The translations under genes and the position numbers were made by a program. A stretch of 64,000 bases of DNA from Chania multitudinisentens RB-25 (GTDB taxonomy: Bacteria > Pseudomonadota > Gammaproteobacteria > Enterobacterales > Enterobacteriaceae), in assembly GCF_000520015.2 (NCBI RefSeq), contig NZ_CP007044.2:1860001-1924000 (forward strand), given 5' to 3'. Under the pieces are notes generated by a model, which saw only the letters and a list, made by a program, of their open reading frames with translations, had not been told where the DNA came from and searched no databases. Positions within the stretch are counted from its first letter, which is position 1. Each line of letters begins with the position of its first letter. Shown piece after piece: positions 23,609-34,000 of this stretch.

Positions 23609-24637
23609 TTATGCCTTGGGAATAACCACAAAACTCAACGTATCGGAATGCATACCAACACTGGTAGAGCCATTCCTGAACAGGCTGATTTTCGGTGTCC
23701 AACACATTTCACTCCGTTTATCGACACTGCTGGCGGCTTGCGACAGGTTAATATATTTTGTTGTCGCTGAGGGAAAATCATAGTTACTACCTGTCACACC
23801 ATCATTACTGGTGAGTTGCAGATGATAAAATAACGAACTGCTTCCACCCTGCATGGTAAACAGATTACGCCCACTCTGGGTGCTGGAACTGTTGGTGACT
23901 GCCAAAGCATAGGTGTTCTTTTTTATGCCATTAGTCACATAGCTCATACACAGGTTGTTATTGGCGATGTTCTTTATCGTGGCGATATGGCCATTCCCGG
24001 CCGCAGACACATCCGGTACATCGGCCACATCGGCCGACTCCAACTGCCAGACTGCTGATTTCAGCGTAAATGCGGGCTCTGGTGTTTCCAACTCATCGAT
24101 AGGTGGCAACATTGGCGGTTGACCTCCCAATACACAGGAACCTGGCGTCACCCAAACAATTGTTACAGTCCCCGAGCCAGTAACCAGGGAATTATAATGT
24201 CTAACCAGAAGGGCTGGGTAACCATTATTTGCCGCCGTACTGAATTCAACCGAAACATTTGTAGACGTGCCAATAACGGCAGAATCATTTCTACCTTTAA
24301 TCGATATTAAATTTGGCGATATAATTGATGTGGTATAAGTTGAGCTTAAAACAAGGTTTTCCCAGCCAGCTACGGCAGCAAAAGCATTCGCTATAGGTTT
24401 TCCGGCTGCATTACGCGTAGGAAGCGCCATGGAGAACCAGTTCTCACTTGAGTCTGCACAGGTAGAGCAAGCACTGACCACAAACCTGAATGAAGCTTTC
24501 CATTTACTAGGCCCAATATTGACAATATCGCAACTGGTAATATTTCCTAAATATTGATAGGCGAATGCAGGAGTAGTAAATATAATCAGACTGCTGATTA
24601 TTATTCGAAACAGGTTTTTCATTATCTTTATCTTCAT
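23609..24637 (-). CDS. Tip adhesin of the alternate chaperone-usher fimbria
   Basis: A secreted protein of 342 residues from ATG 24637; starts at 24649 and 24622 are also possible, and the signal peptide (NLFRIIISSLIIFTTPAFA) is the same for all. The mature N-terminal half has cysteines in TSCDIV and SACSTCADS and a beta-rich adhesin-like body. A proline-rich hinge (PPMLPPIDELETPEP) leads to a second beta-domain. Two-domain tip adhesins with a receptor domain and a pilin domain are typical for CS1/alpha-type fimbriae. The position at the end of the structural genes fits, but sequence likeness to known tip proteins (CfaE, CblD) is weak by eye. It is cotranscribed with the pilin upstream. Confidence 0.72.
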   Translation of the reverse strand: MKIKIMKNLFRIIISSLIIFTTPAFAYQYLGNITSCDIVNIGPSKWKASFRFVVSACSTCADSSENWFSMALPTRNAAGKPIANAFAAVAGWENLVLSSTYTTSIISPNLISIKGRNDSAVIGTSTNVSVEFSTAANNGYPALLVRHYNSLVTGSGTVTIVWVTPGSCVLGGQPPMLPPIDELETPEPAFTLKSAVWQLESADVADVPDVSAAGNGHIATIKNIANNNLCMSYVTNGIKKNTYALAVTNSSSTQSGRNLFTMQGGSSSLFYHLQLTSNDGVTGSNYDFPSATTKYINLSQAASSVDKRSEMCWTPKISLFRNGSTSVGMHSDTLSFVVIPKA

Positions 24638-24712
24638 TTTATTTCTCATTCTTTTAGAGAACACCGAGATGTTATTTCTTACGGGGTCCAACCACTATGT
24701 TGAGCCGCTGCC

Positions 24713-25240
24713 TTACACTTTCACTTCAAACATCAGTACCAGTTGGCCCACATAATTCCCCGATATCGTGCCCAGCACCCCCAGCGGTTGCCGTGCCAAC
24801 ACCGAGAGCAGATAACTGCCCATTGAGGTATCCCCCACCACTGCCGGATTGCTAAAATCCACCGGTGCGGTACCCAGAGCCAGCAAGCTCCCCGCATCGC
24901 GGCCAAACGCCACCTCCTCGGTGGTGAACGCCAATCCCGGTTGAGTTTCATGGGTCAGCACCAGCGGATTCATCAGCGAGACTCGGAAGTCGCGCTCATT
25001 ACGTATTTTCACCTCAATCGGCACCTGCGCCCGATAGCGCGTGATATCACTGCCCGCGCTGTTGCTCAGCGTCACGGTGTCGTACCAGCCACCCCCCGGC
25101 TTCTCCACCGTAATTTTCGGCAGATTGGTCAGGGTCACTGCCACCGGTACGCCACCCAGTGTCGTCTCCGCCGCCTGCACCATACTTCCCGCCAGTAGCA
25201 GCCATGCCGCCATCACCTGTTGCCATCCCTTCATGGTCAT
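24713..25240 (-). CDS. Second CS1-type pilin (minor subunit)
   Basis: A 175-residue secreted subunit with signal peptide (WQQVMAAWLLLAGSMVQAAE). The mature sequence shows the CS1/CblA-type pattern of the major pilin at 29146-29649: VAVTLTNLPKITVEKPGGG, then WYDTVTLSNSAGS at the position where the major pilin has SKPDGSTWYDKEE, and the C-terminus QLVLMFEVKV against ELVMLFEPKP. It is therefore a paralogous minor pilin. The start overlaps the chaperone stop (ATGA). Both pilins lack cysteine pairs, as usual for alpha-type fimbriae. Confidence 0.85.
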   Translation of the reverse strand: MTMKGWQQVMAAWLLLAGSMVQAAETTLGGVPVAVTLTNLPKITVEKPGGGWYDTVTLSNSAGSDITRYRAQVPIEVKIRNERDFRVSLMNPLVLTHETQPGLAFTTEEVAFGRDAGSLLALGTAPVDFSNPAVVGDTSMGSYLLSVLARQPLGVLGTISGNYVGQLVLMFEVKV

Positions 25241-25938
25241 CTTCCCTTGGTTATCTGCTTTTCTCTACCGCATTGCAGGTTGAACGACTTGCCTTCCGCC
25301 TGGCCCATCAGCTGTTGTGCCGCTATTTGCCGGGGTGTACCTGGATAGACATTAAAATCATCGGCTATCTGGCCATTCTGTTTCAGCTCGCTGAACTCCA
25401 CCCGTACTGTGCCGGTGGCTTCCAGTTGCAAACCCTCGGTTGTGCAGCGGTGTTGCCAGGTAGCAGTTTGGGTTGCAGGCAATTGACGTATCAGCCCCTT
25501 GAACCCCAGGTTGACCAGCATCACGTTGTCCTGCGTTCCCTGAATACGGGCGTTCTGTTGCGGTATCACCGCCAGCCGGTAGACCTTTTCCTGTTCAGGG
25601 ATGTTCAGCGCTTTCAACTGCACCGGCTTTTGCTGCCGTGGCCCCAGCGACAGCTTGAACGGCGTCGCATACAGGTAAGGATCTTTCACTATCCCCAGCG
25701 GTATCAGTTGTTCCTCTTCCGGCGGTACGCCAGGATTAGCGACCTGAAACAGCGTAATTTCGACAAACTCCGGTGTATCCCCGGTATTGCTCACTTGCAC
25801 AGTGGTGTGCTCACTATCCATTGCCATGATTTTCGGGCTGATATCAATCAGCGCCTTTGCCGCTCCCCAGGGGAGGGTGCACAGTAACAGCCCCGCAACC
25901 TTACGGGCAGCGCACGTCAAACGGCTTGCCATCGGCAT
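25237..25938 (-). CDS. Periplasmic fimbrial chaperone (second copy)
   Basis: A 233-residue CfaA/alpha-type pilus chaperone. The signal peptide runs to about residue 28 (VAGLLLCTLPWGAAKA). The N-terminal immunoglobulin-like domain shows TTVQVSNTGDTPEFVEITLF and LGPRQQKPVQLKALNIPEQE, ending with VYRLAVIP, the chaperone signature. The C-terminal domain has two cysteines (QHRCTTEG and NLQCGRE). It overlaps the previous chaperone by 38 bases and the minor pilin by four. Having two chaperones is common in alternate chaperone-usher operons, where each may serve a different subunit. Confidence 0.88.
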   Translation of the reverse strand: MPMASRLTCAARKVAGLLLCTLPWGAAKALIDISPKIMAMDSEHTTVQVSNTGDTPEFVEITLFQVANPGVPPEEEQLIPLGIVKDPYLYATPFKLSLGPRQQKPVQLKALNIPEQEKVYRLAVIPQQNARIQGTQDNVMLVNLGFKGLIRQLPATQTATWQHRCTTEGLQLEATGTVRVEFSELKQNGQIADDFNVYPGTPRQIAAQQLMGQAEGKSFNLQCGREKQITKGR

Positions 25939-26605
25939 TTCCTTTCAATTGGGTTACCGGGAACACACGCGGCGTACCGGGGAACACTTTCTGCTCGCCA
26001 GACACACTGCCTGTCGGTGTACCCTGCAATGCGCCGAAGAGGGAATGGACGTTCCCGCTGGCGGTCAGTTGTACCCCACCCGCGCTGCATTGGTGCGTCC
26101 AACCGCGGGTCTGGGCACCACTCGGTGGCAGGTGATGCACCAGCACGCCATAGGCCACACCAAAGGTTAGCGGCGCACTGATTTTGTCTTTGCTCTCTTC
26201 CCCTATCACTTTGATGCTGGAGACGGGTACGATATACAGTCGGTAAAGGGTTTCGCGCGCGGGGGACTTCAGCGCCACCAGGCTGATATCACGCTTTTGC
26301 CCCGGCCCCAGCGTCAGTTTGGCCGGGCTCACCATCATCTCCGGCAGGGTAATGTCACCCATCGCCGTTTTGCGCTCTGGGTTTTCACCCGGGTTATCAA
26401 GGCGCATCAGGTCAACCTTCAGATACAGGGGTTTGTCACCCAGGTTGCTAACCTGTACGGTGCGCGTCTGCTCCCCTTCCACGGTGCTGCGTGCTGGCAT
26501 CACCATTAACTGACCATCGGCCTGCACCAGGCTGCTCACCATCAGCAGGCTGCTCAGCAGAGGAAGGCACAGCATGTTCATTATCGGTTTCATACGGTTA
26601 CTCAC
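25901..26605 (-). CDS. Periplasmic fimbrial chaperone (first copy)
   Basis: A 234-residue alpha-type fimbrial chaperone with signal peptide (MLCLPLLSSLLMVSSLVQA). The pattern RTVQVSNLGDKPLYLKVDLM, LGPGQKRDISLVALKSPARE and LYRLYIVPVSS is characteristic. A cysteine pair sits in the C-terminal domain (THQCSAGG, FDVRC). It is homologous to the following chaperone across its length, so the two arose by duplication. It directly follows the usher (31-base gap) and overlaps the second chaperone. It stabilises subunits by donor-strand complementation in the periplasm. Confidence 0.9.
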   Translation of the reverse strand: MSNRMKPIMNMLCLPLLSSLLMVSSLVQADGQLMVMPARSTVEGEQTRTVQVSNLGDKPLYLKVDLMRLDNPGENPERKTAMGDITLPEMMVSPAKLTLGPGQKRDISLVALKSPARETLYRLYIVPVSSIKVIGEESKDKISAPLTFGVAYGVLVHHLPPSGAQTRGWTHQCSAGGVQLTASGNVHSLFGALQGTPTGSVSGEQKVFPGTPRVFPVTQLKGNADGKPFDVRCP

Positions 26606-26636
26606 GTTAAATCTGTCCTGTTCTAGGCGGCGCGCT

Positions 26637-28889
26637 TCAGCCCGCGACGCACATATAGCGTTTATCTTTCGGTTGTGTCAGGTCACAGCGATACTGCCCC
26701 TGTTTGCTGGTGACGGTAATGTGGGTAATCAGGGTCGATGAGGCCACCGAGAACAGGCCGTTCGGGTAGACCGTATCGCCCGTCTCGTTCACCGTGCCGC
26801 TCACAGGTACGCCGCGGTTGTCCACCAGGAAACCGTTGTACAGCAGGTTCATCTCCACCTCAGCCCGCACCGGATACACCTGCCCTGGATGGGCGCGCAC
26901 CACGTTGGCCGGCAGGCGGATATTCATGTCCATCCCCGCATCCACCGTTTGTGCACGGGCAAAGGTTACGTCCTGATAGCTCGCCAGCGGCACCGCATAG
27001 GTGCTGCCACCTGCTACCGGATGGCCCTCTACCCTGAAGCCATATTTCGCCTCGCCCAGCTTCGGCGTGGTCACCAGCATTGCCGCCCCGCTCGGGCTGG
27101 TGCGCCCCAGCGCAATGCCGTCGCGGCTGGCGGCCAGCATGCCGTTGTAGTTGAAGCTGCCGCTGGTGATATGGTCATCTACCCCAACACGCACCGAGGC
27201 ATCTCCACGGGTGCCGCTGCGCCGGGCGTTCAGGCCCACTGCATTGCTACGGCCGATTTCGCTGAAGTCCACGCTGGCATAGGTGGTGCCGGTGCTGTCT
27301 TCAAACTCGCGGGTGTAGCTGCCGCCGGTATGCAGCTTGCCGTTGTTGTAGGCGGCGTTCAGCGTGCCGGTATTACGGTCAAGCATGATGGTGGTGTTCA
27401 GGTACAACCCGTAATTGTTGCTGCTGTCGTTATACCCGCCTTTCTGTAACCCGGCAGAAATCACCGCCCACACCCCGTTACCGCGCCAGTTCCAGGTACT
27501 CTGCAGCTGGTGGCGCTCGCTACGGGCATAGCGGCTGTAGTTGTAGCCCAGCCGGGTTGGCCCGAACTGGCGGCTGTAGCCGAACGCAGTGCTGTTGCTG
27601 GCCGGATAGAACTCAGACACCGCGGTGTTCTGGTACTGCGAGGCGGTCAGGTAACCCAGTTGCTGATTACCAGCGTTCAGGCTGGCATAGCCCCCGGTCG
27701 TCTTCTCACCGGCCATCACGCCCAGCGTCGGGGTGATGTCCACGTCTGCTACTTGCATTGGGCGGGTGATGTTGTGCTCCATCGCCCAGGCGCTGCCGGT
27801 ACCCTTGAGCAAGGCACTGCTCAAGGCAAACCAGTTGGTCTGGACGCTGGCCCCGGTGCTGAGGACATGCTTCTCGGTATCCAGTTCTTTACCCAGGGTG
27901 AGATACCAGCCGCTGCCCCCGCCGTAGCTGAGGTTGGCAATCTGCTGGTTCTCGGTGCTGACCACTTGCCCACTGCGGTTGACCAGACGGATTTCCACGC
28001 TGTAGAACCCGCCGGGGAGCTGGCTGTAATCAATCTCGTTACGGCCAATCACCGCCGGGAGGCGGCGGATAAGGCGGCCATCACGGTAGAATTCATAGTC
28101 ACCGTCGGCGGTGGCGAACAGCACCATTCTGCCGGCGGACTGGCTGTCGCGTTTCAGGTTGTCCTGGCTACCCAAGGTGACAAACTGGTCAAAGCTGGGG
28201 TTGAGCGAGGTGCTGACGCTGCCGGCGGCAAGGTCACGGCTGTCCTGGCGGCCGCTACGCAGGTAGGTGGTGGCAAAGTTCTTTTGCAGATACCAGGTAC
28301 TGACCCCCTGGTCGGTGGTGCGGGTGTCGAAGTTCTTGCTGTCGTTATAGAACCAGTTGAGGTAGGCGTAGCTTTGCGCCGGCAACCCCAGATACCCCTG
28401 CCCGGAGGCGGAGACAGCCTGGTATTCGTTGGAGGCGGTGCGCACGTCCAGGGACTGGTTGTGGATGAAGCCCATCATGGTTTCGGGCTGCACGTAACGC
28501 TTCTTGCCGTCGGTGATAGTGAGCGACTGCCTGACCTTGTCCAGCGAGACGGTTTGACCATTGACGGTATAATCACAGCCATTGGGGCAGACCGCATAAG
28601 GGATCTGGGTCAGTACCTTGTTGAGTAGGTCAATCTGCTCGGGCAAGACACCGTTCTGGTGGAACAGGGCTTCATCAAAGGTCAGGCGGTTTTTCTGGGC
28701 AGACCAGTTGATGGGGCCAGGGAGCGGTTTGCTGTCGAGCGTGGCCAGAAACTGCATGGAATGATCCTGCTCGGTCTCGGAAAAACCGGCAGGAACTTGG
28801 TATTCGATCTGAGCATTATTTGCATATGTTGCTATCGAGGGTGTCAATAACAATAAGCCGGTTGCCCATCCTGGGATAACGTTGGCCAT
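26637..28889 (-). CDS. Outer-membrane usher of the alternate chaperone-usher (CS1/alpha) type
   Basis: A 750-residue usher with a signal peptide ending at about SIATYANNA. It has an N-terminal periplasmic region and a long series of beta-strands (SYAYLNWFYNDSKNF, GYNYSRYARSERHQLQSTW, LGRTSPSGAAMLVT). The C-terminal domain PVRAEVEMNLLYNGFLVDNR carries the closing cysteines QYRCDL and YMCVAG. The length, about 100 residues below FimD, and the company of CS1-type pilins place it in the CfaC/CblC class. It secretes and polymerises the subunits encoded around it. It lies 256 bases downstream of the major pilin, a spacing that may carry an mRNA-processing or attenuation site. Confidence 0.93.
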   Translation of the reverse strand: MANVIPGWATGLLLLTPSIATYANNAQIEYQVPAGFSETEQDHSMQFLATLDSKPLPGPINWSAQKNRLTFDEALFHQNGVLPEQIDLLNKVLTQIPYAVCPNGCDYTVNGQTVSLDKVRQSLTITDGKKRYVQPETMMGFIHNQSLDVRTASNEYQAVSASGQGYLGLPAQSYAYLNWFYNDSKNFDTRTTDQGVSTWYLQKNFATTYLRSGRQDSRDLAAGSVSTSLNPSFDQFVTLGSQDNLKRDSQSAGRMVLFATADGDYEFYRDGRLIRRLPAVIGRNEIDYSQLPGGFYSVEIRLVNRSGQVVSTENQQIANLSYGGGSGWYLTLGKELDTEKHVLSTGASVQTNWFALSSALLKGTGSAWAMEHNITRPMQVADVDITPTLGVMAGEKTTGGYASLNAGNQQLGYLTASQYQNTAVSEFYPASNSTAFGYSRQFGPTRLGYNYSRYARSERHQLQSTWNWRGNGVWAVISAGLQKGGYNDSSNNYGLYLNTTIMLDRNTGTLNAAYNNGKLHTGGSYTREFEDSTGTTYASVDFSEIGRSNAVGLNARRSGTRGDASVRVGVDDHITSGSFNYNGMLAASRDGIALGRTSPSGAAMLVTTPKLGEAKYGFRVEGHPVAGGSTYAVPLASYQDVTFARAQTVDAGMDMNIRLPANVVRAHPGQVYPVRAEVEMNLLYNGFLVDNRGVPVSGTVNETGDTVYPNGLFSVASSTLITHITVTSKQGQYRCDLTQPKDKRYMCVAG

Positions 28890-29145
28890 GAGAGTCCGCT
28901 TCCAATTAGTAGAGTAAAAATACTGCCAATAACGTATTAATTATTAATTAGCGTAGAGGAAATAATAATTAATCCGTTATTACTGCCTTTCTCTTAACAA
29001 TGATGACAATAAGGAGCAGTGATATTCTATTTGTTTAAGTTAAATAGAACGCAGATACGGCGTAGAGCAAGCAATAGGGTTATAAAATATAACCCTATTA
29101 TTTATCAGATTACATAAACGTTAAAAAACGTATTACTGCGCAGTC

Positions 29146-29649
29146 TTATGGCTTTGGTTCGAACAACATAACCAGCTCACCCTGGTATGCGCCGTTCGTG
29201 GTTGTGCCAGCAGCAATGTTGGTTGGTGCTTTGGCATTGATTTTCAGGGTATAGGTGTTGTCGTAGCCACCTGGTGCAACTGAAGTCTGGATGACTTTCA
29301 ATGCAGTCCCTTGCACCACTGGCTTGCCCGCGAAGCTGATAGCAACGTCAGACAGTTGCGCACCGTCAGCACGATTCACGGTCAGTGGTTGAACCAAAGA
29401 CACGTTCACTTCGTTATCCGTGGTGTAAACACGCACTGGCAGATCGTTGGAAGTGAATTCAGTTTGAGTGTAGTCCTTGGCGAACAATTCTTCTTTGTCG
29501 TACCAGGTGCTACCGTCTGGCTTGGAAACAAAAATGGCATCATTGATATTGGCAACGATAGTGATTTCTTTTTTCACGCCTTCAGCGGCGTGCGCCATAC
29601 CGGTAGACAAAATAGCAGCAGCGACAACAGACAGAAGAATCTTTTTCAT
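29146..29649 (-). CDS. Major fimbrial subunit, CS1/CblA type
   Basis: A 167-residue pilin with a typical signal peptide (MKKILLSVVAAAILSTGMAHA). The mature protein begins AEGVKKEITIVANINDAIF and includes DGSTWYDKEELF, VRVYTTDNEVNVSLVQPL and the C-terminal beta-strand GELVMLFEPKP. This is the arrangement of CS1 family (CfaB, CblA) major pilins, which lack disulphides. It is the promoter-proximal gene of the minus-strand operon, with a good ribosome-binding site (CCAAAGGAAAGTAAT). A large AT-rich control region lies upstream. Confidence 0.9.
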   Translation of the reverse strand: MKKILLSVVAAAILSTGMAHAAEGVKKEITIVANINDAIFVSKPDGSTWYDKEELFAKDYTQTEFTSNDLPVRVYTTDNEVNVSLVQPLTVNRADGAQLSDVAISFAGKPVVQGTALKVIQTSVAPGGYDNTYTLKINAKAPTNIAAGTTTNGAYQGELVMLFEPKP

Positions 29650-30674
29650 TATTACTTTCCTTTGGTTAAATTAACATAACGCCTTTTTATTAAGACGTAT
29701 TGTTGTGTTTCCGTTCAATAACTGATATTGCAGGTAATAACTCTTCAACAAATGGTTACTAGCAATATTGCTCGTTTACTTGAGTATCATTAATTAATGA
29801 TATAGTCGTGTAATATTGAAAAGCGCCAAGAAGTCACTTATGCGTTTTCAATGTTCAGCACTATAAGATTTATCCTTACTTGAAGGAAGATGCTTTTTAT
29901 CTATACCGTATACACTTTTGTTATCGCACCAATAAAATCATACTGATGATTTGCGAAATGAGCTGATAAATACAGTTTTTTGTTGTTGGAATAATATGTC
30001 CAATACGTTAGCCGTAGTGAATACCCCACGGTTGTAGGAGGCCAATCTTCTCGCATGAACGGAGTAGCATCCGCTAATGCGTTAGCGGAATGATCTTACC
30101 CGCGTAGTAGTGACAGAAAAGGGAAGATATGTAACAAGCTTGAACAGGCTGATTGAGCCGATTATCAAAATCAGCCAACGCTGGCGACAGATGCAACTAG
30201 GTCGTTGGCACATGACAGCCACGATCCACACATCCTTTCGACCAATCGCTTGCACGACGGATATGGCCAATGCCGGGATTCAAATCTTTCGACGAGCCTA
30301 GACATTCCTGGTCCGCATCGAACTGAGCCAGATGATACGAAAAGGACAACTTCACCATCTTACTGGTGACAGATTGTCATCGGCAGAGTAATTTTATCTT
30401 TTGACAGCCTAAACAATAGGCGTCCCTGTTTTTTCGCCTTCTCTGCGTTAATACGATGCAACAGATAGAGATGCCTCGGTAAACCAGAAAAGAATCACAA
30501 CGCGGACAATGGACGTTAACAATTCAACCAATTAAAAACGTTATACCCACCTGCACCTTAATGTCGCAGAGCCTGGTTTAATTACTCCACGCTCCTTGCG
30601 TATTGTCAGGGTAGAGTTAAGCTTATAGTGAAAGGAAATGCGATTGCCTAATAATTGGAGGGTAATGACTCCAG
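29650..30674. promoter_or_regulatory. Long AT-rich control region upstream of the fimbrial operon
   Basis: About one kilobase with no convincing gene. It should contain the fimbrial promoter on the minus strand. A perfect inverted repeat TCCGCTAA-TGCG-TTAGCGGA lies at 30070-30089. The middle (30080-30300) has short open frames on both strands that look like neither a known protein nor an identifiable insertion sequence. The long AT-rich stretch suits silencing by H-NS and control by the local LysR and LuxR-type regulators, but that is inference. Confidence 0.5.
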
Positions 30675-30938
30675 TTAGTAAAATATGTGTTTTTCAATGA
30701 AGTTACTAATGACTTTTGATGTCGTAAGCCTATCAGAGCGACATAAGTATGGCTGACTAGCGAAGACGTTATTCGCTTTGGTGCGAGTTTTTAAAGTACG
30801 GGTAACTCTGCTTATACCAATTTTCAGCGTTATTGCCGTATCGCGAATACCAGCCCCGCTGAAGACCATATCAACGATATTCTCTTTAATACTGGCCATG
30901 AACACACCTCTAACACCCTGATTATACATCAGACTCAA
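30675..30938 (-). pseudogene. IS1-family InsA-like relic
   Basis: The minus-strand frame includes KENIVDMVFSGAGIRDTAIT followed by LKIGISRVTRTLK, matching the C-terminal helix-turn-helix part of IS1 InsA proteins. The zinc-finger N-terminus and the transposase (InsB) are missing, and the reading frame continues into unrelated sequence (RTKANNVFASQPYLCRSDRL). This is a degraded insertion-sequence remnant just before the autotransporter gene. Confidence 0.65.
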
Positions 30939-31022
30939 ACAACTAGAGATATCACCAGTAAGTAGAAGATATTGTGTTTGGTGGGATAGTGGGTTCCATC
31001 TTCATAAAGGAAAACGTTAAAT

Positions 31023-34000
31023 ATGAACAAAGTTTATCGCGTTATATGGAGTACTACATTACAGGTTTGGGCAGTAGTAAGTGAACTGGTCAGTGCACAT
31101 AAAAAATCTGTTGTAGCGGGTTCTAATCAATTGCAGACGCGAGTTACGAAAACAAGAGTGAAGACCGAAAGACCATTATTATCACCGTTAGCATTATCAC
31201 TGAGTTGTACTTTTTTGTTGGCTGGAGGGGGGCAGGCTTTAGCTGTTGATATAATTTCAGGTGGCGGAAAAGGTGGTAATAATCAAACTCTAACAAACGG
31301 CGCTGGGGGACTTGGGGGGATTGCAGGCGGAGGGGGAGGAAGTGGTGGTAATGGGGCAGCAGGTTCTGGAGGTAATGGTGCGACAAGCAGTATTGCCGCT
31401 CAGCCCGGGGGGACAGTGTCAGGGGGAGGGGCAGGCGGTAGTATTGCAGTGGGTACGCCTGATTTGAGTTTTGGTGGCGGTGGCGGTGGCTCGGGTAATA
31501 CTGCTGTCGGTGCGGGTGGTGCTGGGGGAAGAGGGCTGGTCAATAATTCTTTCCTTAGTAACACGGGAACAATAACTGGGACTAACGGCGGGAATGTTCC
31601 TGCTCCCGGCTCAGGAGGCGGCGGCGGTGGCGGCGGTGCTCTGATTTTAAGCGGGTTGCCTGATAGTTTTGTGAATACGGGTACTATCACTGGTGGTAAT
31701 GGGGGGAATCAAACAGTCGCCTCTTATGCTGGTGGTGGTGGTGGTGGTGGTAGTGGATTAACGCTAATAGATGATATTACTATTATTAATCAAGGTATTA
31801 TTCGTGGAGGAGACGGTGGGGCTTCTGCGATTAGTTATACTGGCGGTGGTGGTGCAGGCGTATTTTTATTTAATGGCGGTACTTTAGATAATCAAACTAA
31901 TGGTCAGATTACCGGTGGTGCTTCCGGTACGACATCGACCTTACGAGGAGATGGTGGAAGTGCGGTTCTGAGTAATCGTGGAGACATTACAAATAGCGGG
32001 ACAATTACAGGTGGTGCTACAGCCGGTAGCGGTTACGCAGGTAGTGGGATAACTGCGAATGGAGGCAGTATTCTCAATAGCCTAGGGGCTAATGTTGTGG
32101 GGGGCAATGGTGTTGCTTCCGGTGGTGGGAGTGGGATCAGTTTAGTTAATGATGGGGGCGCTACACTCACCAACCTGGGAAGTATCAGTGGTGGAACGGG
32201 TACGGGCGGGGGAGTCGGCGTTACTGTTACCAGTAATAACAATACTGTAATTAATGCGGGCAACATATCCGGTACTTCTGGTGCTAATGCCGTTACGTTG
32301 AATGGTAATAATAATATTTTACAACTGCAAACTGGTTACAACTTTGTGGGCAATATTGTAGCAAGTGGTAGTGGTAATATCTTCAACTTGGGCGGTGATA
32401 CAAATGCAAGTTTTGATGTTACACAAATTGGCATAGCAACTAATAAATTCAGAGGGTTTAATCAATATCAAAAAACGGGTGACAGTCTTTGGATCCTCAC
32501 GGGTACGAATACAAACGCCACACCATGGACCATCTTCCAAGGTATTCTGTCCATCAGCAACGATTTAAGTTTAGGCAGCTCATTGGGGATATTGACTTTA
32601 GCGGGTGGCACTTTGATGACAACCGCTGATGTTACGTCATCACGCAGTACTCAGTTGACTTCCGCTGACGACACATTTGATGTCGCGACAGGCACCAAGC
32701 TGACGCTGGGAGGAAGCATCAGTGGCGTGGGTTCAATGAATAAAACCGGTTCCGGTATTTTAGCATTATCTGCTGCTAATACTTACACGGGTAATACCAC
32801 TATCAACGAGGGTATTTTGCAAGGGGCGGGTACTAACGCTTTCGCCAACAGTAGCGCTGTAAATATTAACAGTGGGACAACTCTAGATCTGAATAACTTT
32901 GCTCAGATAGCCAACAATCTGACGGGGATGGGGAATGTCACACTTGGTACTGCCACCCTTACGGTCAATAACGCTGTTGATACGATATTTAGTGGAATTA
33001 TCAGTGGATCTGGCAACTTGAGCAAAACGGGTTTAGCAACGTTGAACCTTAACGTCAGTAACACTTATACCGGTAGCACATCAGTAAATAATGGGACTTT
33101 AAATCTGGGAAGCAATGATGCATTAGGCCAGACTTCTACACTAAATACCGCAGCGAATACTAATACTAATTTCAACGGCTATAGCCAAACGGTTGGCGGG
33201 CTGAATAATATAGGAACAATAACACAGGGTAGCGGTAGTGTATTAGAGAGCGGGCTGCTGACCAATACTGGCATCATTGATCTGGCGGGGGGCACGCTGA
33301 CCCTGCTGGCGGGCGGAACCTCAACCGCCATCGGGGGCCTGACTGGGGCCGGGACGCTGAACGTGAACGGGGGCGACCTGGCGCTGAGTGCGGCCAATGG
33401 GGGCCTGTCGGCCAGCACGCATATTGCGTCGGGGGCATCGGTGACACAGAGCGCGGCCAATGCGCTGGGCACCAGTGCGGTGGAGGTGGACGGGACGCTG
33501 AACCTGACTGCTGCGGATACCCTGGCGAACGTGCTGAGCGGGGCGGGGGTGATTAACACCGAGGCGGCCATCAGCCTGAGCGGCAGCAACAGCTTTAGCG
33601 GCACCCAGAGCATTAACGCCGGGGGGACGCTGAGCATCAGCACGGCCGATAACCTGGGCACCTCGGTGGCCAGCGTTGATTTGACCGATGCGACGGCCCA
33701 ACTGTTACTTGATGGTTTCACCGGTAATCTTGCCAATGCCCTGAGCGGGGTGGCCGGGTCGACGGTGCAGCTCCTGAACGCGTCGGGCACCACCCTGACC
33801 GGGGCCAACAGTGGCTTTGCCGGCCTGTTCGACCTGACGGGCAACAGTACCCTGACCGTGGCACAAAACACCCAGTTGGGTGGAGGCAGCGTCAGTATTG
33901 GCAGCGGCAGTACGCTGGCCTTTGACGGTTTTGCCGGTGGAGCGTTGACCGCCCTGAACAATGCGCTGAACGGTGCGGGGAACTGGGTGCTGCGCAACAG

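Noticed and set aside
25159..25887. Open frame of 242 residues on the plus strand opposite the fimbrial chaperones
   Set aside because: It is antisense to well-supported chaperone genes and has no recognisable protein character or start signal.
27510..28628. Open frame of 372 residues on the plus strand opposite the usher gene
   Set aside because: It is a mirror of the usher coding sequence, Val/Ala/Gly-rich and low in complexity, without a ribosome-binding site.
30082..30301. Short overlapping frames on both strands as an insertion-sequence relic
   Set aside because: No transposase motif could be recognised in either frame.
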